Assembly: GCF_910592395.1 (NCBI RefSeq)
Contig: NC_088310.1
Span: forward strand, 5,215,501-5,279,500
From: Lineus longissimus
Taxonomy: Eukaryota > Nemertea > Pilidiophora > Heteronemertea > Lineidae
Direction of reading: 5' to 3'
DNA length: 64,000 nucleotides
A program made the translations under genes and the position numbers. Shown here piece after piece: positions 1-24,179 of this stretch. Below the pieces are notes generated by a model that saw only the letters and a list, made by a program, of their open reading frames with translations, made no database searches and was not told the DNA's origin. Position 1 is the first letter of the stretch. Each line of letters opens with the position of its first letter.

Positions 1-850
1 TTTGCCTCCAAAATTGCAAAAACGTCCCTGTCTAGGTTAAATTAAATCTTAGCTCTTTTTGATTTGCTGACGATATGGTGTCAAGAACATAGTTTATGAA
101 TGGATCCATGATGCAAAGATGCAGTTGGTGATGCTGTGAAATGTACATGCATGAAACAGTCTCATTTCTGGTGCTATTTTAGGTAGTCATTGATAGGTAT
201 GAACTATGATGTCCGAATGTAAATAATATACCCATGGTTTTCTCAGTTCAAGTTGAGGACAAAACCTTCTTGTTCTGTTGTCATGAAGCTAGGTTCAGTC
301 CGTGTGGATTTCCTTTTTGATGAAATTCATTCCTTATTGAGTAAATTTCTGTCCTTGCTGTGTGGCAATGCATATTCAAAGGTACAGTCAAGGGGCTTAA
401 ATCTGGCCAAAATGCCTTGTTCATCAATCAGTTGAATTAAATGTATACACTGAATAGAAAGTTTTGGTTGCTTATTTGGTTTTCATGGTTCTCATGGTTA
501 CAGGGTGGGCCTCATTATTCATGATGATGCACTCTCAATTATTTTACAATGTTGATGTCCATGTGCAGAAAAGTAACTCATGACAGGTTTTCTTGTGGTG
601 ACTGATTCAGCTCTCTGAGATGAACTGTTGTCTGAGAAACATTGCGTTCTGCTTGGGAACAGATTGAAGCAATAATTGCTGGGTTGGGGATTGTTTGTTT
701 GGTTGTCAAAGTTGCCTTGTAAAGATAACAAAGTGTGGTTAATTAATGTCTGCTTTTGTGGCCACAAGTCTTTTTCTTTTGACTATCAATTGTACAGTAA
801 TGTCCTGTAAAAGTAAATAAAACTCCTAAGTATTTATTATCAAAGAAGTC
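1..850 (+). other. Probable 3' UTR / flank of an upstream plus-strand gene
   Basis: I see no coding exon here. The stretch is rich in T and G (runs such as TTTGGTTGC and TTTTCATGG) and contains a canonical AATAAA at 816-821. That is what the end of a plus-strand transcript entering from the left would look like. The only open frame, about 60 codons from 253, has no recognisable motif. The assignment is inference from the polyadenylation signal and base composition. Confidence 0.3.
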
Positions 851-1237
851 TTTCTATCATTCTGTCTGGTTTTAGATGTAAAAATTGTCAGAAACTTCAA
901 TAGCATTCCGCAATAATGAGGTCACTGCAGCTGCTGCCCTCTATTTCCCCGTCGCTGAATAACAGGCAATGCCGGACAAACATGCGGTTTCGTAATGGAT
1001 TCAGGCTTTCTAACTGGGGCAGTTAGATTCAATCTGGCACATGTCCGAGTGTTGGAAATACTACATAATTGTTCTGAATATTTCTCTCTCTGACTCTATG
1101 GTATCATTCATGCTAAAAATAATGCAGGGTCAAAGATAATTGACTTTGAAATAAGCTCAAATGCGTAGAAATAATCGATGTCCGACTGTCACATGACTAA
1201 AACGTCATCAATATCTTATTCAAATGACCTTGTGAGC

Positions 1238-1359
1238 TATAAATAGTAACGTCGCGGAATGCTAATCCAGAAATATATCAAGAGACAACTAAACCAAGGC
1301 GACGCGTGCACATTCGTATTTCCCGCGTAACGAACTCATGAACAAATGGTGACGTCACC
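1238..1359 (+). promoter_or_regulatory. Candidate promoter of the XLF gene: TATAAATA and a CRE palindrome
   Basis: TATAAATA lies at 1238-1245. A perfect 12-bp palindrome GGTGACGTCACC at 1348-1359 contains the consensus CREB/ATF site TGACGTCA at 1350-1357. Both lie 250-370 bp upstream of the XLF start codon at 1611. The intervening DNA is relatively rich in CpG (GTCGCGG, GGCGACGCG, CCCGCG). The motifs are visible; their use as this gene's promoter is inferred from position. Confidence 0.35.
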
Positions 1360-1610
1360 TGTTATGACTAGAAGAACTCCGGCACGCATCGAGGATGTAA
1401 CAAATCGCTACAATGTTGTTGCGTCGTGCATTGGTAGAGAAAAATTCCAGACTCGCCTTGGCGGAGAGGTGGCAGCACGGGCTCACAAATCCATGAATTC
1501 GGAATTGTTTGCTTCTGACTGTGTGAAAACGTCTCCAAGTCCCATTTCCCAAATTTCTAGACCAAAGTCTTATGCATAATTTATACAAGTTGTAATTGAA
1601 GAACTATTTC

Positions 1611-1817
1611 ATGGCTGCTAAATCCGCAGAACTCGAATGGAGAAGGCAGTGGAAGCCAGATTTGAAGTCGTCCTCGTGGAAAACACAAAAGATTGGGGAA
1701 GACACTTTCCTCATCAAATCCCTCTTCTTTGATGGGGGCTACGAGATCCTAATATCTGATCTGACTAATACTTGGTATGAATATCTGGAAGATAATGATT
1801 TACAGAAGAGATCGAAG
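1611..1817 (+). CDS. NHEJ1: NHEJ1 exon 1 (head domain, N-terminal half)
   Basis: The exon encodes 69 codons and ends in phase 0 at the donor AAG|GTATTG. It contains DTFLIKSLFFDGGYEILISD, the beta-strand core of the XLF/XRCC4 head fold. Reading through the donor runs into a stop at 1935-1937, so splicing is required. Confidence 0.9.
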
Positions 1818-4330
1818 GTATTGATGAATACGACACTTGAGAACTTCGGTCCAGGAAATGACGATGGCTGCGCTGCACCTCCGTCTACAGTTTGCGCATA
1901 TGTAACTGACCGATCAGCTAACAGAGCCAGCAAGTGAAGTTAGACACCTGATTATGCGTGATTAATGTCATTTGCTGGATCTGCCAGCTGTTTGGTCCGA
2001 TGTGGGCAAACCATACCACAGTCATATCCGGAACCAAAGTTCTTAAGTGTTGTAACATGTTTTTTTTACTCTTGCCAAAAAATGAATCTATAAGGAAATA
2101 GCACTTTGTAATGATACATGATACACTTTTCAAAGATAGAATATTTCTCCTTCAGCTTCTGAACCCAAGTGTTGATGCACCAGTCACTCGCCTTCTCCAG
2201 CACATTCAAAGTTCCCTAGAAGAAGATGATTCAAAGAAAAGCCAGTTTCAAATTACCTTCAAGACCGATGCAGAGGTGGAGACCACAAGCTGCAAGTTTT
2301 CCATCAACTCTGAGTTGGCTGGATTTCCATTTGTTTGGAAATTCTATGCTATGGAAGCTGAGAAAGAAATGGTGTGTGTATCAGTAATCAGACATGTCAG
2401 AGGAATTGGCCCGTTGCTGTGGCAAAGAGCTAAACACTGCTTGCGCAATGAAAAAATCTTGTGCATGTTCATAAAAAGACATGAAAATAACTTAGCTATG
2501 CATCATTATTGTCGTATGTTGAACTTGAATAGTTGAAAACAGGTGCAATGGTCCAGGATTTTTTGTTGTCTTAACATGGCAGTGCAATGCAAATGAGCAC
2601 TAATCACACTAATAATGTCAGAATTAGTGATGATTGCAAGAATAAGATATTGTTTTAAATTCAGGATCATTGTCAGCCCATCACGGAGTGTTGCTTTATT
2701 TCTATTAGGTTGTTGAGCAGATGACTGTGCCACTCCTGACAATGGTTGGTGAACTGCATCGGAGACAACTTGAATTGTTCAAATTATTGAAAGCCAAGGA
2801 TAAGGAAATAGATGACTACAAGGGACATGGGGCCAAAGTATCAAGAAGTAAGTATTTTGATTATAACATGTTCTTGTCGTCATGTTTGTTCATGTCGAGG
2901 AAGAGTGAACTCCTGGTAAAGACAGTATGAGCATCATCAATTTTCGAGGTATTGGTTACGAAGTGTGAGATCCCATCGGAAACTTTAGGCATTTGAAGAA
3001 TAATGCAATTTTTCCCCCACCAAATAAAGTGTTACACTATTCTCTTTTCCAGAGCACCTGGAAACTGGACTGTTCGATGAAGTTTCTTTTGCAAACACTA
3101 TGAATACATCCAAGGTATGTTGAGAAGCTTGGTGACTACTATGTGAAACTGTATATTCCAGTCCTCTGGTTTTGAAACTGAATTATTTTTAAGGGGAGTG
3201 ACTAAAAGCGGTCACCACCTTCTGGTTTGGTTTATGAAGACAAACTAAAATCCCATTATTATACATTTCAGGACTTTGAGAGGCAAGTGCGGCACTTGGG
3301 TATAAATGCATTTTCACAGCCCGGTCAGGATTTGTACAGAGATATCATGACGAAGCATGCATGGCTGACTGCTCCTGCAGAAGAAAAAGGTGAGATGAAA
3401 TGGGCTGTAGGTTGGTTCCTTGTGTGACTGCAACAGCAAATCTGAAAATTGCGATCCATGGCAGCAAAATGAAGTGCATGTCGCTCAAAAGATGAGCCTA
3501 AATGACACTAGGAGATAATGGGAGACATTGGTATACTCAGATTTCCATCAGGCATACAACAGCGAAATGTACAACCAGTCCGTCTCAACTGGCCTAGCTC
3601 AGAGTGACAAGCAACTGATTTTGCAGTGACGAAACCAAAACCAGACCAAAACCACCATGCAATCGTACTACAAACTTCTCATGCTCGATTTCATCTTGTC
3701 AGCTGAAGATGCCTTGATGGCTGGCCTTTCGACAGATACGCCGTCTGGTACTGTTGAACAGTCTTGGGGAAATCGATTGCCAATGTCGCTTATCAGTGGA
3801 TTGTCGCCATCGGGGTCACCTGTGAAAGTCTCGCCAAGAAACTCCCCTTTAAAATCTCCTGCCAAAAACACGCCAACTGCAACACCAGAAACTACACCAA
3901 CAAAGGTATTTATTTGACAGTTTCAGTCGCCATTGGATTGTTTTTAGAATATTTTTAAAACCTTGGAGACCACCATTTAGGATTATTCATCTTGTGGTAT
4001 GAAACATATAGAAATAGTTCACATGTATAAGAGCCGGGATAGATTTATCTTGGTTTGTGCGAGTTCCTTTCGCAGAACAAATATCTTTCAGTGTCGACCA
4101 AATCAAGATGCAGTGTGAGTGCCAGTGTAGAATATGTTGCCATGGGGGGCTCTTCAGGTGCTGATTGAGCATGAATTATCATTCAATTGATGAAAATCAG
4201 ATGTCATTATCGCATCTTTATTTCTCAGGATACTGAATTATTACGACGACAAGCCTTAGAAAAGCGTTTAGCTGATGAAGAAAGTCGAAAAGAGGTTAAG
4301 GCCAAGAAGAAGAGGAAGTTGAAGCTGTAG
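1611..4330 (+). CDS. NHEJ1: NHEJ1 / XLF (Cernunnos), DNA double-strand break repair factor
   Basis: XLF binds XRCC4 and Ku and stimulates DNA ligase IV during non-homologous end joining in the nucleus. Seven exons join in frame: 1611-1817, 2156-2395, 2721-2847, 3053-3114, 3272-3389, 3703-3905 and 4229-4330. Together they make 1059 bp, or 352 residues plus stop (human XLF has 299). The head domain (residues 1-149) shows GGYEILISDLTNTWYE and SELAGFPFVWKF, which align with the human GYALLVSDLQQVWHE and SELSGLPFYWNF segments. A coiled-coil stalk follows from residue 150 (LTMVGELHRRQLELF, KDKEIDDYKGHGA). Then comes a Ser/Pro/Thr-rich linker, and a C-terminal KAKKKRKLKL resembles the XLF Ku-binding motif. 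Every intron has GT-AG ends and matching phase. The start at 1611 is the first ATG in frame and is followed by the conserved head. Confidence 0.93.
2156..2395 (+). CDS. NHEJ1: NHEJ1 exon 2 (head domain, C-terminal half)
   Basis: The acceptor TTTCTCCTTCAG is at 2144-2155 and the donor CAT|GTCAGA follows 2395; both are phase 0 and the exon has 80 codons. SELAGFPFVWKF corresponds to the human segment around Leu115, a residue known to matter for XRCC4 contact. Here that position is Phe. Confidence 0.9.
2721..2847 (+). CDS. NHEJ1: NHEJ1 exon 3 (coiled-coil stalk)
   Basis: The acceptor is TTGTTGAGCAG and the donor is GAA|GTAAGT (phase 1). The encoded LTMVGELHRRQLELFKLLKA with KDKEIDDYK is a charged heptad-like helix matching the XLF stalk (human [20 protein letters not shown]). 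Confidence 0.9.
3053..3114 (+). CDS. NHEJ1: NHEJ1 exon 4
   Basis: This 62-bp exon starts after TCTCTTTTCCAG (phase 1) and ends at AAG|GTATGT (phase 0). It encodes KHLETGLFDEVSFANTMNTSK-type sequence (first codon split). That corresponds to the human segment RDRLKTEPFEENSFL at the turn of the helical region. Confidence 0.85.
3272..3389 (+). CDS. NHEJ1: NHEJ1 exon 5
   Basis: The acceptor is ATACATTTCAG (phase 0) and the donor is AAAG|GTGAGA (phase 1). The segment DFERQVRHLGINAF followed by GQDLYRDIMT resembles the back-folded helices of XLF; human XLF has LQDLYMAVT at the equivalent place. Confidence 0.85.
3703..3905 (+). CDS. NHEJ1: NHEJ1 exon 6 (Ser/Pro/Thr linker)
   Basis: The acceptor TTCATCTTGTCAG is entered in phase 1 and the donor is AAAG|GTATTT in phase 0. 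The exon encodes a low-complexity linker with repeated S-P and T-P pairs (SPSGSPVKVSPRNSPLKSP). These are potential proline-directed kinase sites. Human XLF also has a flexible C-terminal region here. Confidence 0.85.
4229..4330 (+). CDS. NHEJ1: NHEJ1 exon 7 (basic Ku-binding tail and stop)
   Basis: The acceptor is TTATTTCTCAG. The exon encodes a charged helix followed by KAKKKRKLKL and TAG at 4328-4330. A lysine/arginine cluster at the extreme C-terminus is the known location of the XLF Ku-binding motif. That supports this as the true end of the protein. Confidence 0.88.
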   Translation, partial: DTELLRRQALEKRLADEESRKEVKAKKKRKLKL

Positions 4331-4726
4331 TGACGAAGTGAGAAACCAGTTTGGTGTGTATTGACTGTCTTCAGGAACATTGAAAGAAGGTCATGCTTGA
4401 CAACTGCATGGTTGATTCAATTTGACATATAAAGCGGTTTGTGATGAAAATCTTCATACTTCTGCTAATGAATTTGTGACCTGTACCCTTTCCTTGTATC
4501 AGGCCTCTGTTCTTAAATTTGACTCTGTAAAATGATTTTGAAATGAGACTTTATTATGTTGTCTTGTCCAAATATCTCATCAGATGTACATTTTGTAGGT
4601 TAGATTAGATACTCTGTGCAATTAGGATGTTGTATGATACAACAATATTATAATGAGTATTGTAAAGGATCCCGCTTTTGGGATCGGTGAATTATGTTTT
4701 ATGGATTTATACTTTATGACGTTTTC

Positions 4727-4732
4727 AATAAA
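4727..4732 (+). terminator. Polyadenylation signal of NHEJ1
   Basis: A canonical AATAAA lies 397 bp downstream of the NHEJ1 stop codon, within T-rich DNA. No other gene feature competes for it before the hairpin-repeat array begins at about 4820. Confidence 0.6.
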
Positions 4733-4819
4733 GTCTTGAGATAGTTTTCTAAGTAATGCTGTCATTTTCAAATTTTGAGACCGAAAAAACTTCTCTAAAT
4801 TTTCTGCATTCTATCCAAT

Positions 4820-7010
4820 CTTGTTGCAACTGTTTTCACGATTTAGAGACATTCAGCTCCGCCCAAACTGTGCTAGCTGTCTTCGGTATGGAAAATCATT
4901 GTTATGGCGGTAACACACAATAAGATGGAGTCCAGACTGTCTTTACTGGAGACCGTCTCCATTTACCCAGATGTACAACAACTGCTAATACTGATGTTTC
5001 GATTACAAGTGAGTGCAACAGTCGTCTCGAAATGCAGGCAATGCCATAGCTCTCATCGTAATGAGGACGTATTGTCTTTAACACCACACCACATGACTCC
5101 GGCAATTAGTTCTGTTACAACCGCCACTGTCCTAAAGAGTGGATAACTACGCCTAATGTACTGACGCAGCTGTCTTCATGAATGGAGAGACAATTCTCCG
5201 GGGAGACAAAAGTGCCAGGTATAGTCAGTGATCCACCCTTTGGTGCTGCACAGCTGTCTTCAACAAAGAGGGCAAATGTTTAGTTGTGATTGAGACATGA
5301 TTGGTGTAGTCCAACATTATTTGTTTTGTCCTAGTCGTCTTCACGAGACACATTTCTGAATCCTTGTGACAGAGAGGTTGGGTATGCAATTGATTCGTTA
5401 GTCGGTGAAGTCACAACCGTCCTCAAAATGGAGACACATGTACATGTCTCACAAAGACGTCTTCACAGAAGTTGGATGTGCTTGATAATCCGTAATGGGG
5501 TTCATTGTATACTATTACATGTATTGTCTAAAGAACATAGTCGCATTTTTACATGGTACGAGAGACATATTGGGCGAGGTTGTTCAATCAACACTTATCT
5601 GCATCACGAACAGTTTCAATCACCTTCAAACTGATCCAGTCGACAAACGTACAAGATAGAATCCGCCAGAGAAATAGCTGCTAGGCAGATGACCGAATAC
5701 CATTTTTGGCGAGGACCGACAGAACATGACGCAAAGGCGATAGGAATGACCTGGATATAAGGTGAGTGATCTGCCCATGACACGAAGGGTTGGAAGAAAC
5801 TTGTGAGTGACTAATGCTCAACTTGGAGGAACAGGGTTTGGACATTTTTAAAGCTCTCTTAATGGGGTATTGTCAAAACCGTCCTCAACAAATAGAAACA
5901 AAATCGTTAGAAAAGCTTAGACGATGGGACATTGTCGTGCTCCTTTTACAACTGGCTTCAAGAAATAGGGACAATATCGGCAGAGTATAATAGATACGTT
6001 GGGACAAACGTTGTGCTATCCGTTATTTGTTACTGCCACAATTGTCTTCAAGAAATAAAGACAAGGTCATCAGGGTGGCAGACACGTTCTTGTACCCCCT
6101 TTTATCGGTACTGTATGTAACAACCGCCTACCAGAACGGGGACTTCTCTATAGTTGTCACAACTGTCTTCATAGTCTTTGCGCTTTGTCGTCTGTAGTTT
6201 ACCATCTTTCCTAGAGATGGCGATACTCTACGACGAACATCACATCTGTCGTGTCTTTTGTGATTGTCCCTTGTTCGTACCGTTGGTTGGTAGTCGCAGA
6301 AAGGAAAAAACACATTGGTCAGGTTTTCCAAGAAGAGTAGAGACAAGCTGGGGAACCCTTCCATTATCCCAATTACAGGACTGATTCATTTCAGTGGTCA
6401 ACTGTAGATTAAGAACAGGAGTACAACACAGCCAGATATTTCCCTGGTTGACCGAGGGACCAACGGAGGTCGCAATCAGCTGGTGTCTCAACTAACGCAA
6501 CACTGGTACCGTAGTTCAGCTTACTTGCTAGAGATGGCGATAGTATACGTAACGAATATTTTAGCTGATATTGTCTTCGGTTGGCACCATTGACACTCTT
6601 TTTCAGTGCACAATCACTACCACCCCAAAAGGGAGACCAAAAGTGTCAGGTTTTTTTTCGATTTGGTGATCCTTCAACAGATTTCTCATAAGGAAACGGG
6701 AATATTCGGTCATTTTACCTAGCAGGCTGTCATAAAATAACCATAATGGGAGGTCATGTATTGACAAACGAGTTGTTGGTTCAAGGTAAAAACTATGCAT
6801 GGTTTGTCTATGCGTCTCAGCGTCATGTCCCCAACCTCACATACCAGTGTCTGTCGCATCTTCCTCTACCGAGCCGAGTGAAAGGCCCCGAAGTTCAGGA
6901 CGGCATCTTTCCTCAAAAAGAGGCAGGCCATTAGACATAGCTGTGACCAAGTTGTGAAGAAAGACAGTCCTCATTGCCACGTACACCACGTACAGTTACG
7001 GCGGTAACAG
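4820..7010. repeat. Degenerate tandem array of a short hairpin-like motif, period about 80-90 bp
   Basis: A recurring motif reads CAACTGTCTTCA, then 4-8 A-rich bases, then GAGACA (variants GTCCTCA, GTTTTCA). The two halves are partly inverse-complementary (GTCTTC / GAGAC). Recognisable copies begin near 4827, 4933, 5017, 5115, 5167, 5251, 5331, 5413, 5873, 5948, 6037, 6120, 6156, 6566 and 6960. Good neighbours are 80-90 bp apart. Larger blocks are shared too: GGGAGACAAAAGTGCCAGGT at 5201 against a near-copy at 6631, and CTAGAGATGGCGATA at 6211 against 6528. The open reading frames inside are broken and unrelated to each other, so I regard the block as a decayed minisatellite rather than a gene. 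Confidence 0.6.
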
Positions 7011-9300
7011 ATTTGGATCACTGGCGTCGTGGAAATAAAGAAATAACTGTCCAACAAAATGAACGACTTTGAAGAATCAACTTATATATCATTAATTTCA
7101 TTCACGACTAAAATTAACAATTATTTCGTTATAAGACCTTTACATATATACATCTATAGTATATCATATGGCTCTTATGGATATCATTTTAACTGCCCGT
7201 GATTCCAATATATATATTTAAACAGCTAACTGAACTCTCTCCCATCGGGAATCCTGTACACGTGTAATTTCTTTAACTGTATATAATACGAATCTTATTA
7301 TTGACTAAAATAACGATATTACAACAATGCTCAACTTGCAATCCAAGTGTAGACGTTTGAAATGTTCTAGGAATTAATGTCCGTGGAGCGAACTAAAGAA
7401 TTCATTATGAGCTTTTGACAGTCATGGCCTCTATAGAACTACATACCGTAATCCGTCCGAACACAACAGGGCCGGACACTCTTCCCAGGGGGACATTTTC
7501 TACTTCTACACCGTCACAATACTTCTTCGGGGTTACGAAATTAAATAGTACAGAATGTTTGATTCCATGCTTTGGCACAGACGATACATATTAATAAATT
7601 AATGTATGTGTAATCACTACATTGTGACACTGAATTAAGCATCACTGGTCAATTTTAAGGGACACCAGCACACTTTGCACTGCAGTGCTACTCTTGTTAA
7701 ATTCTACTCAAGACTAAAACATATCAAAATATATTTATTACAGACTGTTACATGTATGTACTCGAATGCAGCAAATCGATGTGAACGTTCATTGCCTAGA
7801 GTCCTTGCATAAATAACTCATAACTGACTGTCTATCACAACAAGAACTGCAACAGCTTTTAAGACCTAAGCCTTTAACAGGTTAATCAATAAACGGAAAT
7901 GAAATCAACACATTCGGTTTCAATTGCACTAATTGCAATCAGTTAAAATACTGACAATGTTATTCAAATATCACTTCAAAACACAAAAGTTCTGGAGCAT
8001 TCAAGACTCCGAAAAATAACTTAAAGTACATTGTAGCCACTGCTCCCTCGGATCCCAATAGTTTCCCGGGATTTTTATAACGGGTCATCTTCACCAAGGC
8101 CGGCGACTCGATTAGCTGACGACAATAATATTTTATACGTAACTGCCAGTCATTTCAAATCTCCTTTTCAAACTGCACGTGGAGTGGTGTCCAAAGAACG
8201 GGGCTGAGGAATGCAAGCCGGACCACGAAATGAAAGAGACGTCATTTGACCTTACTGATTGCAAACTGTTCCACACACTTAAAAAGTCCCATTCTTTTAT
8301 GGCAGCAGATGGCATGGGATTCCTGCCACTTTCACGTATGTTGCGTGATGACGTCAGGCACCTTGGGTCGCCTTCCTTTTATGTCACGGTCAATAATGAC
8401 TGTCGTGATCAGGATTCATGGTCACCTGGAGGCACCCCAGACCAATATCACAGTTAGTAATGCTGTTAGGATGATTCGTTGTGTAGGAACAGTTGAACAT
8501 GACGACGCTGAAAATATATGATATAGAGAACGATATCAATAGTGTCATCGTGTTCAAAAAGAGCTTTAAATCTACCCATGACGGCTGTCTTACAGTTGTA
8601 CCATCGAGCACTTAAACTCCAGAGACACTCAATTCGTCGTCCTATTCATGCTGCTTTGTCGGAGGAGGGACGAGGTCGATTCACTGCTTCCGGAGTATAT
8701 CTAGTACGAGGCTTCCATCTTCTAATATGGTCCTCGAAGGTCAAGGACAATCATTCCCGATGTGGAACGTGTCTGTACATGTAGCTATAAAAATGAGCTG
8801 AAGAAAGACGATGATTATCTATTTTTCTTAACAGACTTCCGGGGACACCCCGTTGGTCGCCTAGATTTTGGAGACACAGTTTTTTGAAGCGTAATTTCTT
8901 GAAAATGATTGTCTAAACGATACAGATGTATTTATGTCATTGCCGGAAAAGTGTCATAAAAAGATGATGTTATAACCTGAATTTGCATCATTTTTCTTTC
9001 GGAATGCTAGAGATTCTTGCCAATATTCTGGCCAAACAAAACTCTCGAAACCAAGAGCTTACAATTTCCGTTTGAAACACTCAAGGAGGATGCAATTCGT
9101 CTGTCAAATACGTTGAGCAGTCGATTGTGTAGAGTGTAGGCCTACACTGGACTGACAGGTACAAAGCGTTTGCAGAAGATAGATCTACCTCGCCATGCTT
9201 CGCGCACTTAGTTCATGCAAAAGAAACAATTAAGCCTTCCATCTTTGTGAGATTGCAAAGAAATTCGAGCATGGTCAGTGAAGATGGTTAAACTGCCTAA
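7011..9300. other. Intergenic DNA without a supported gene
   Basis: Between 7050 and 8050 the DNA is AT-rich with TATATA tracts and no long frames. Between 8160 and 8780 base composition is more balanced and three overlapping frames of 80-92 codons occur. None has recognisable motifs, and part of the block (8601-8702) is a dispersed repeat. A palindromic TGACGTCA sits at 8349-8356. The region lies beyond the 3' end of the HHIPL gene and may include part of its 3' UTR; I found no canonical AATAAA on the minus strand close to the stop codon. Confidence 0.4.
8601..8702. repeat. Dispersed repeat, copy 1 (partner at 32299-32410)
   Basis: The block AGCACTTAAACTCCAGAGAC ... ATTCGTCGTCCTATTCAT ... 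GACGAGGTCGATTC ... TCCGGAGTATAT aligns along its length with 32299-32410. Substitutions are scattered and one length change occurs at a G-rich purine run. The two copies are in the same orientation, about 24 kb apart. I cannot assign a transposon family from 100 bp. Confidence 0.55.
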
Positions 9301-9332
9301 TGTCCATATCTTCGATAGGCATGCATTGATAT

Positions 9333-9444
9333 TGCAGACCAATCATGGTCCAATAAAGTATGGTGGAAGCCTTAGGTGGAAGATAGCCTGCAGACCAATC
9401 ATGGTTCCATGAAGTATGGGAAGCCACTGGGTGGAAGCTAGCCT
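9333..9444. repeat. Tandem duplication, two 56-bp units
   Basis: TGCAGACCAATCATGGT begins at 9333 and again at 9389. Each is followed by AAGTATGG, GGTGGAAG and TAGCC. The second unit ends where a third would begin (TGCGGTAAG). The block lies just 3' of the HHIPL stop codon and is probably in its 3' UTR. Just above it, 9510-9570 contains several imperfect ATCAACCATG repeats. Confidence 0.7.
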
Positions 9445-9566
9445 GCGGTAAGTCTTCGATGCGCTGGCAATGATTTTGCGGTTGCTGGAGTTCAGTCATG
9501 CAAGAGGAGTCATCAACCATGGCCAGAGGATCAACCATGTCAACCAAGTCATCAACCATGCCAACC

Positions 9567-24061
<14,495 letters not shown>

Positions 24062-24168
24062 CCTTTAGTAGAACTGTCACTTTTCAGAATTCCAGCTCCT
24101 CTAGACGCACAGTGTAACCGAGTTCTCCCGATACCATATGGTAACTGATCAAGAGTTCTTTCATGGCA

Positions 24169-24176
24169 CTTTTATA
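24169..24176 (-). promoter_or_regulatory. TATA box of the HHIPL gene
   Basis: On the minus strand the sequence reads CGCTTATAAAAGTGCC, a consensus TATAAAAG 108-115 bp upstream of the HHIPL start codon. That would place transcription initiation near 24140 and give a 5' leader of roughly 80 bases without an intron. The motif is visible; its use is inferred from position. Confidence 0.5.
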
Positions 24177-24179
24177 AGC

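Noticed and set aside
1346-1588. Overlapping 77-codon frames on both strands upstream of XLF
   Set aside because: Neither translation has a recognisable motif. Mirror-image open frames of equal length usually reflect base composition. Kept only as a possible uORF.
4902-6934. Numerous 60-83 codon frames
   Set aside because: They fall inside the degenerate hairpin-motif array, overlap on both strands and share no protein-level similarity between repeat copies.
8179-8784. Frames of 80-92 codons on the plus strand
   Set aside because: Three different frames overlap, no splice context is present, and part of the stretch is a dispersed repeat.
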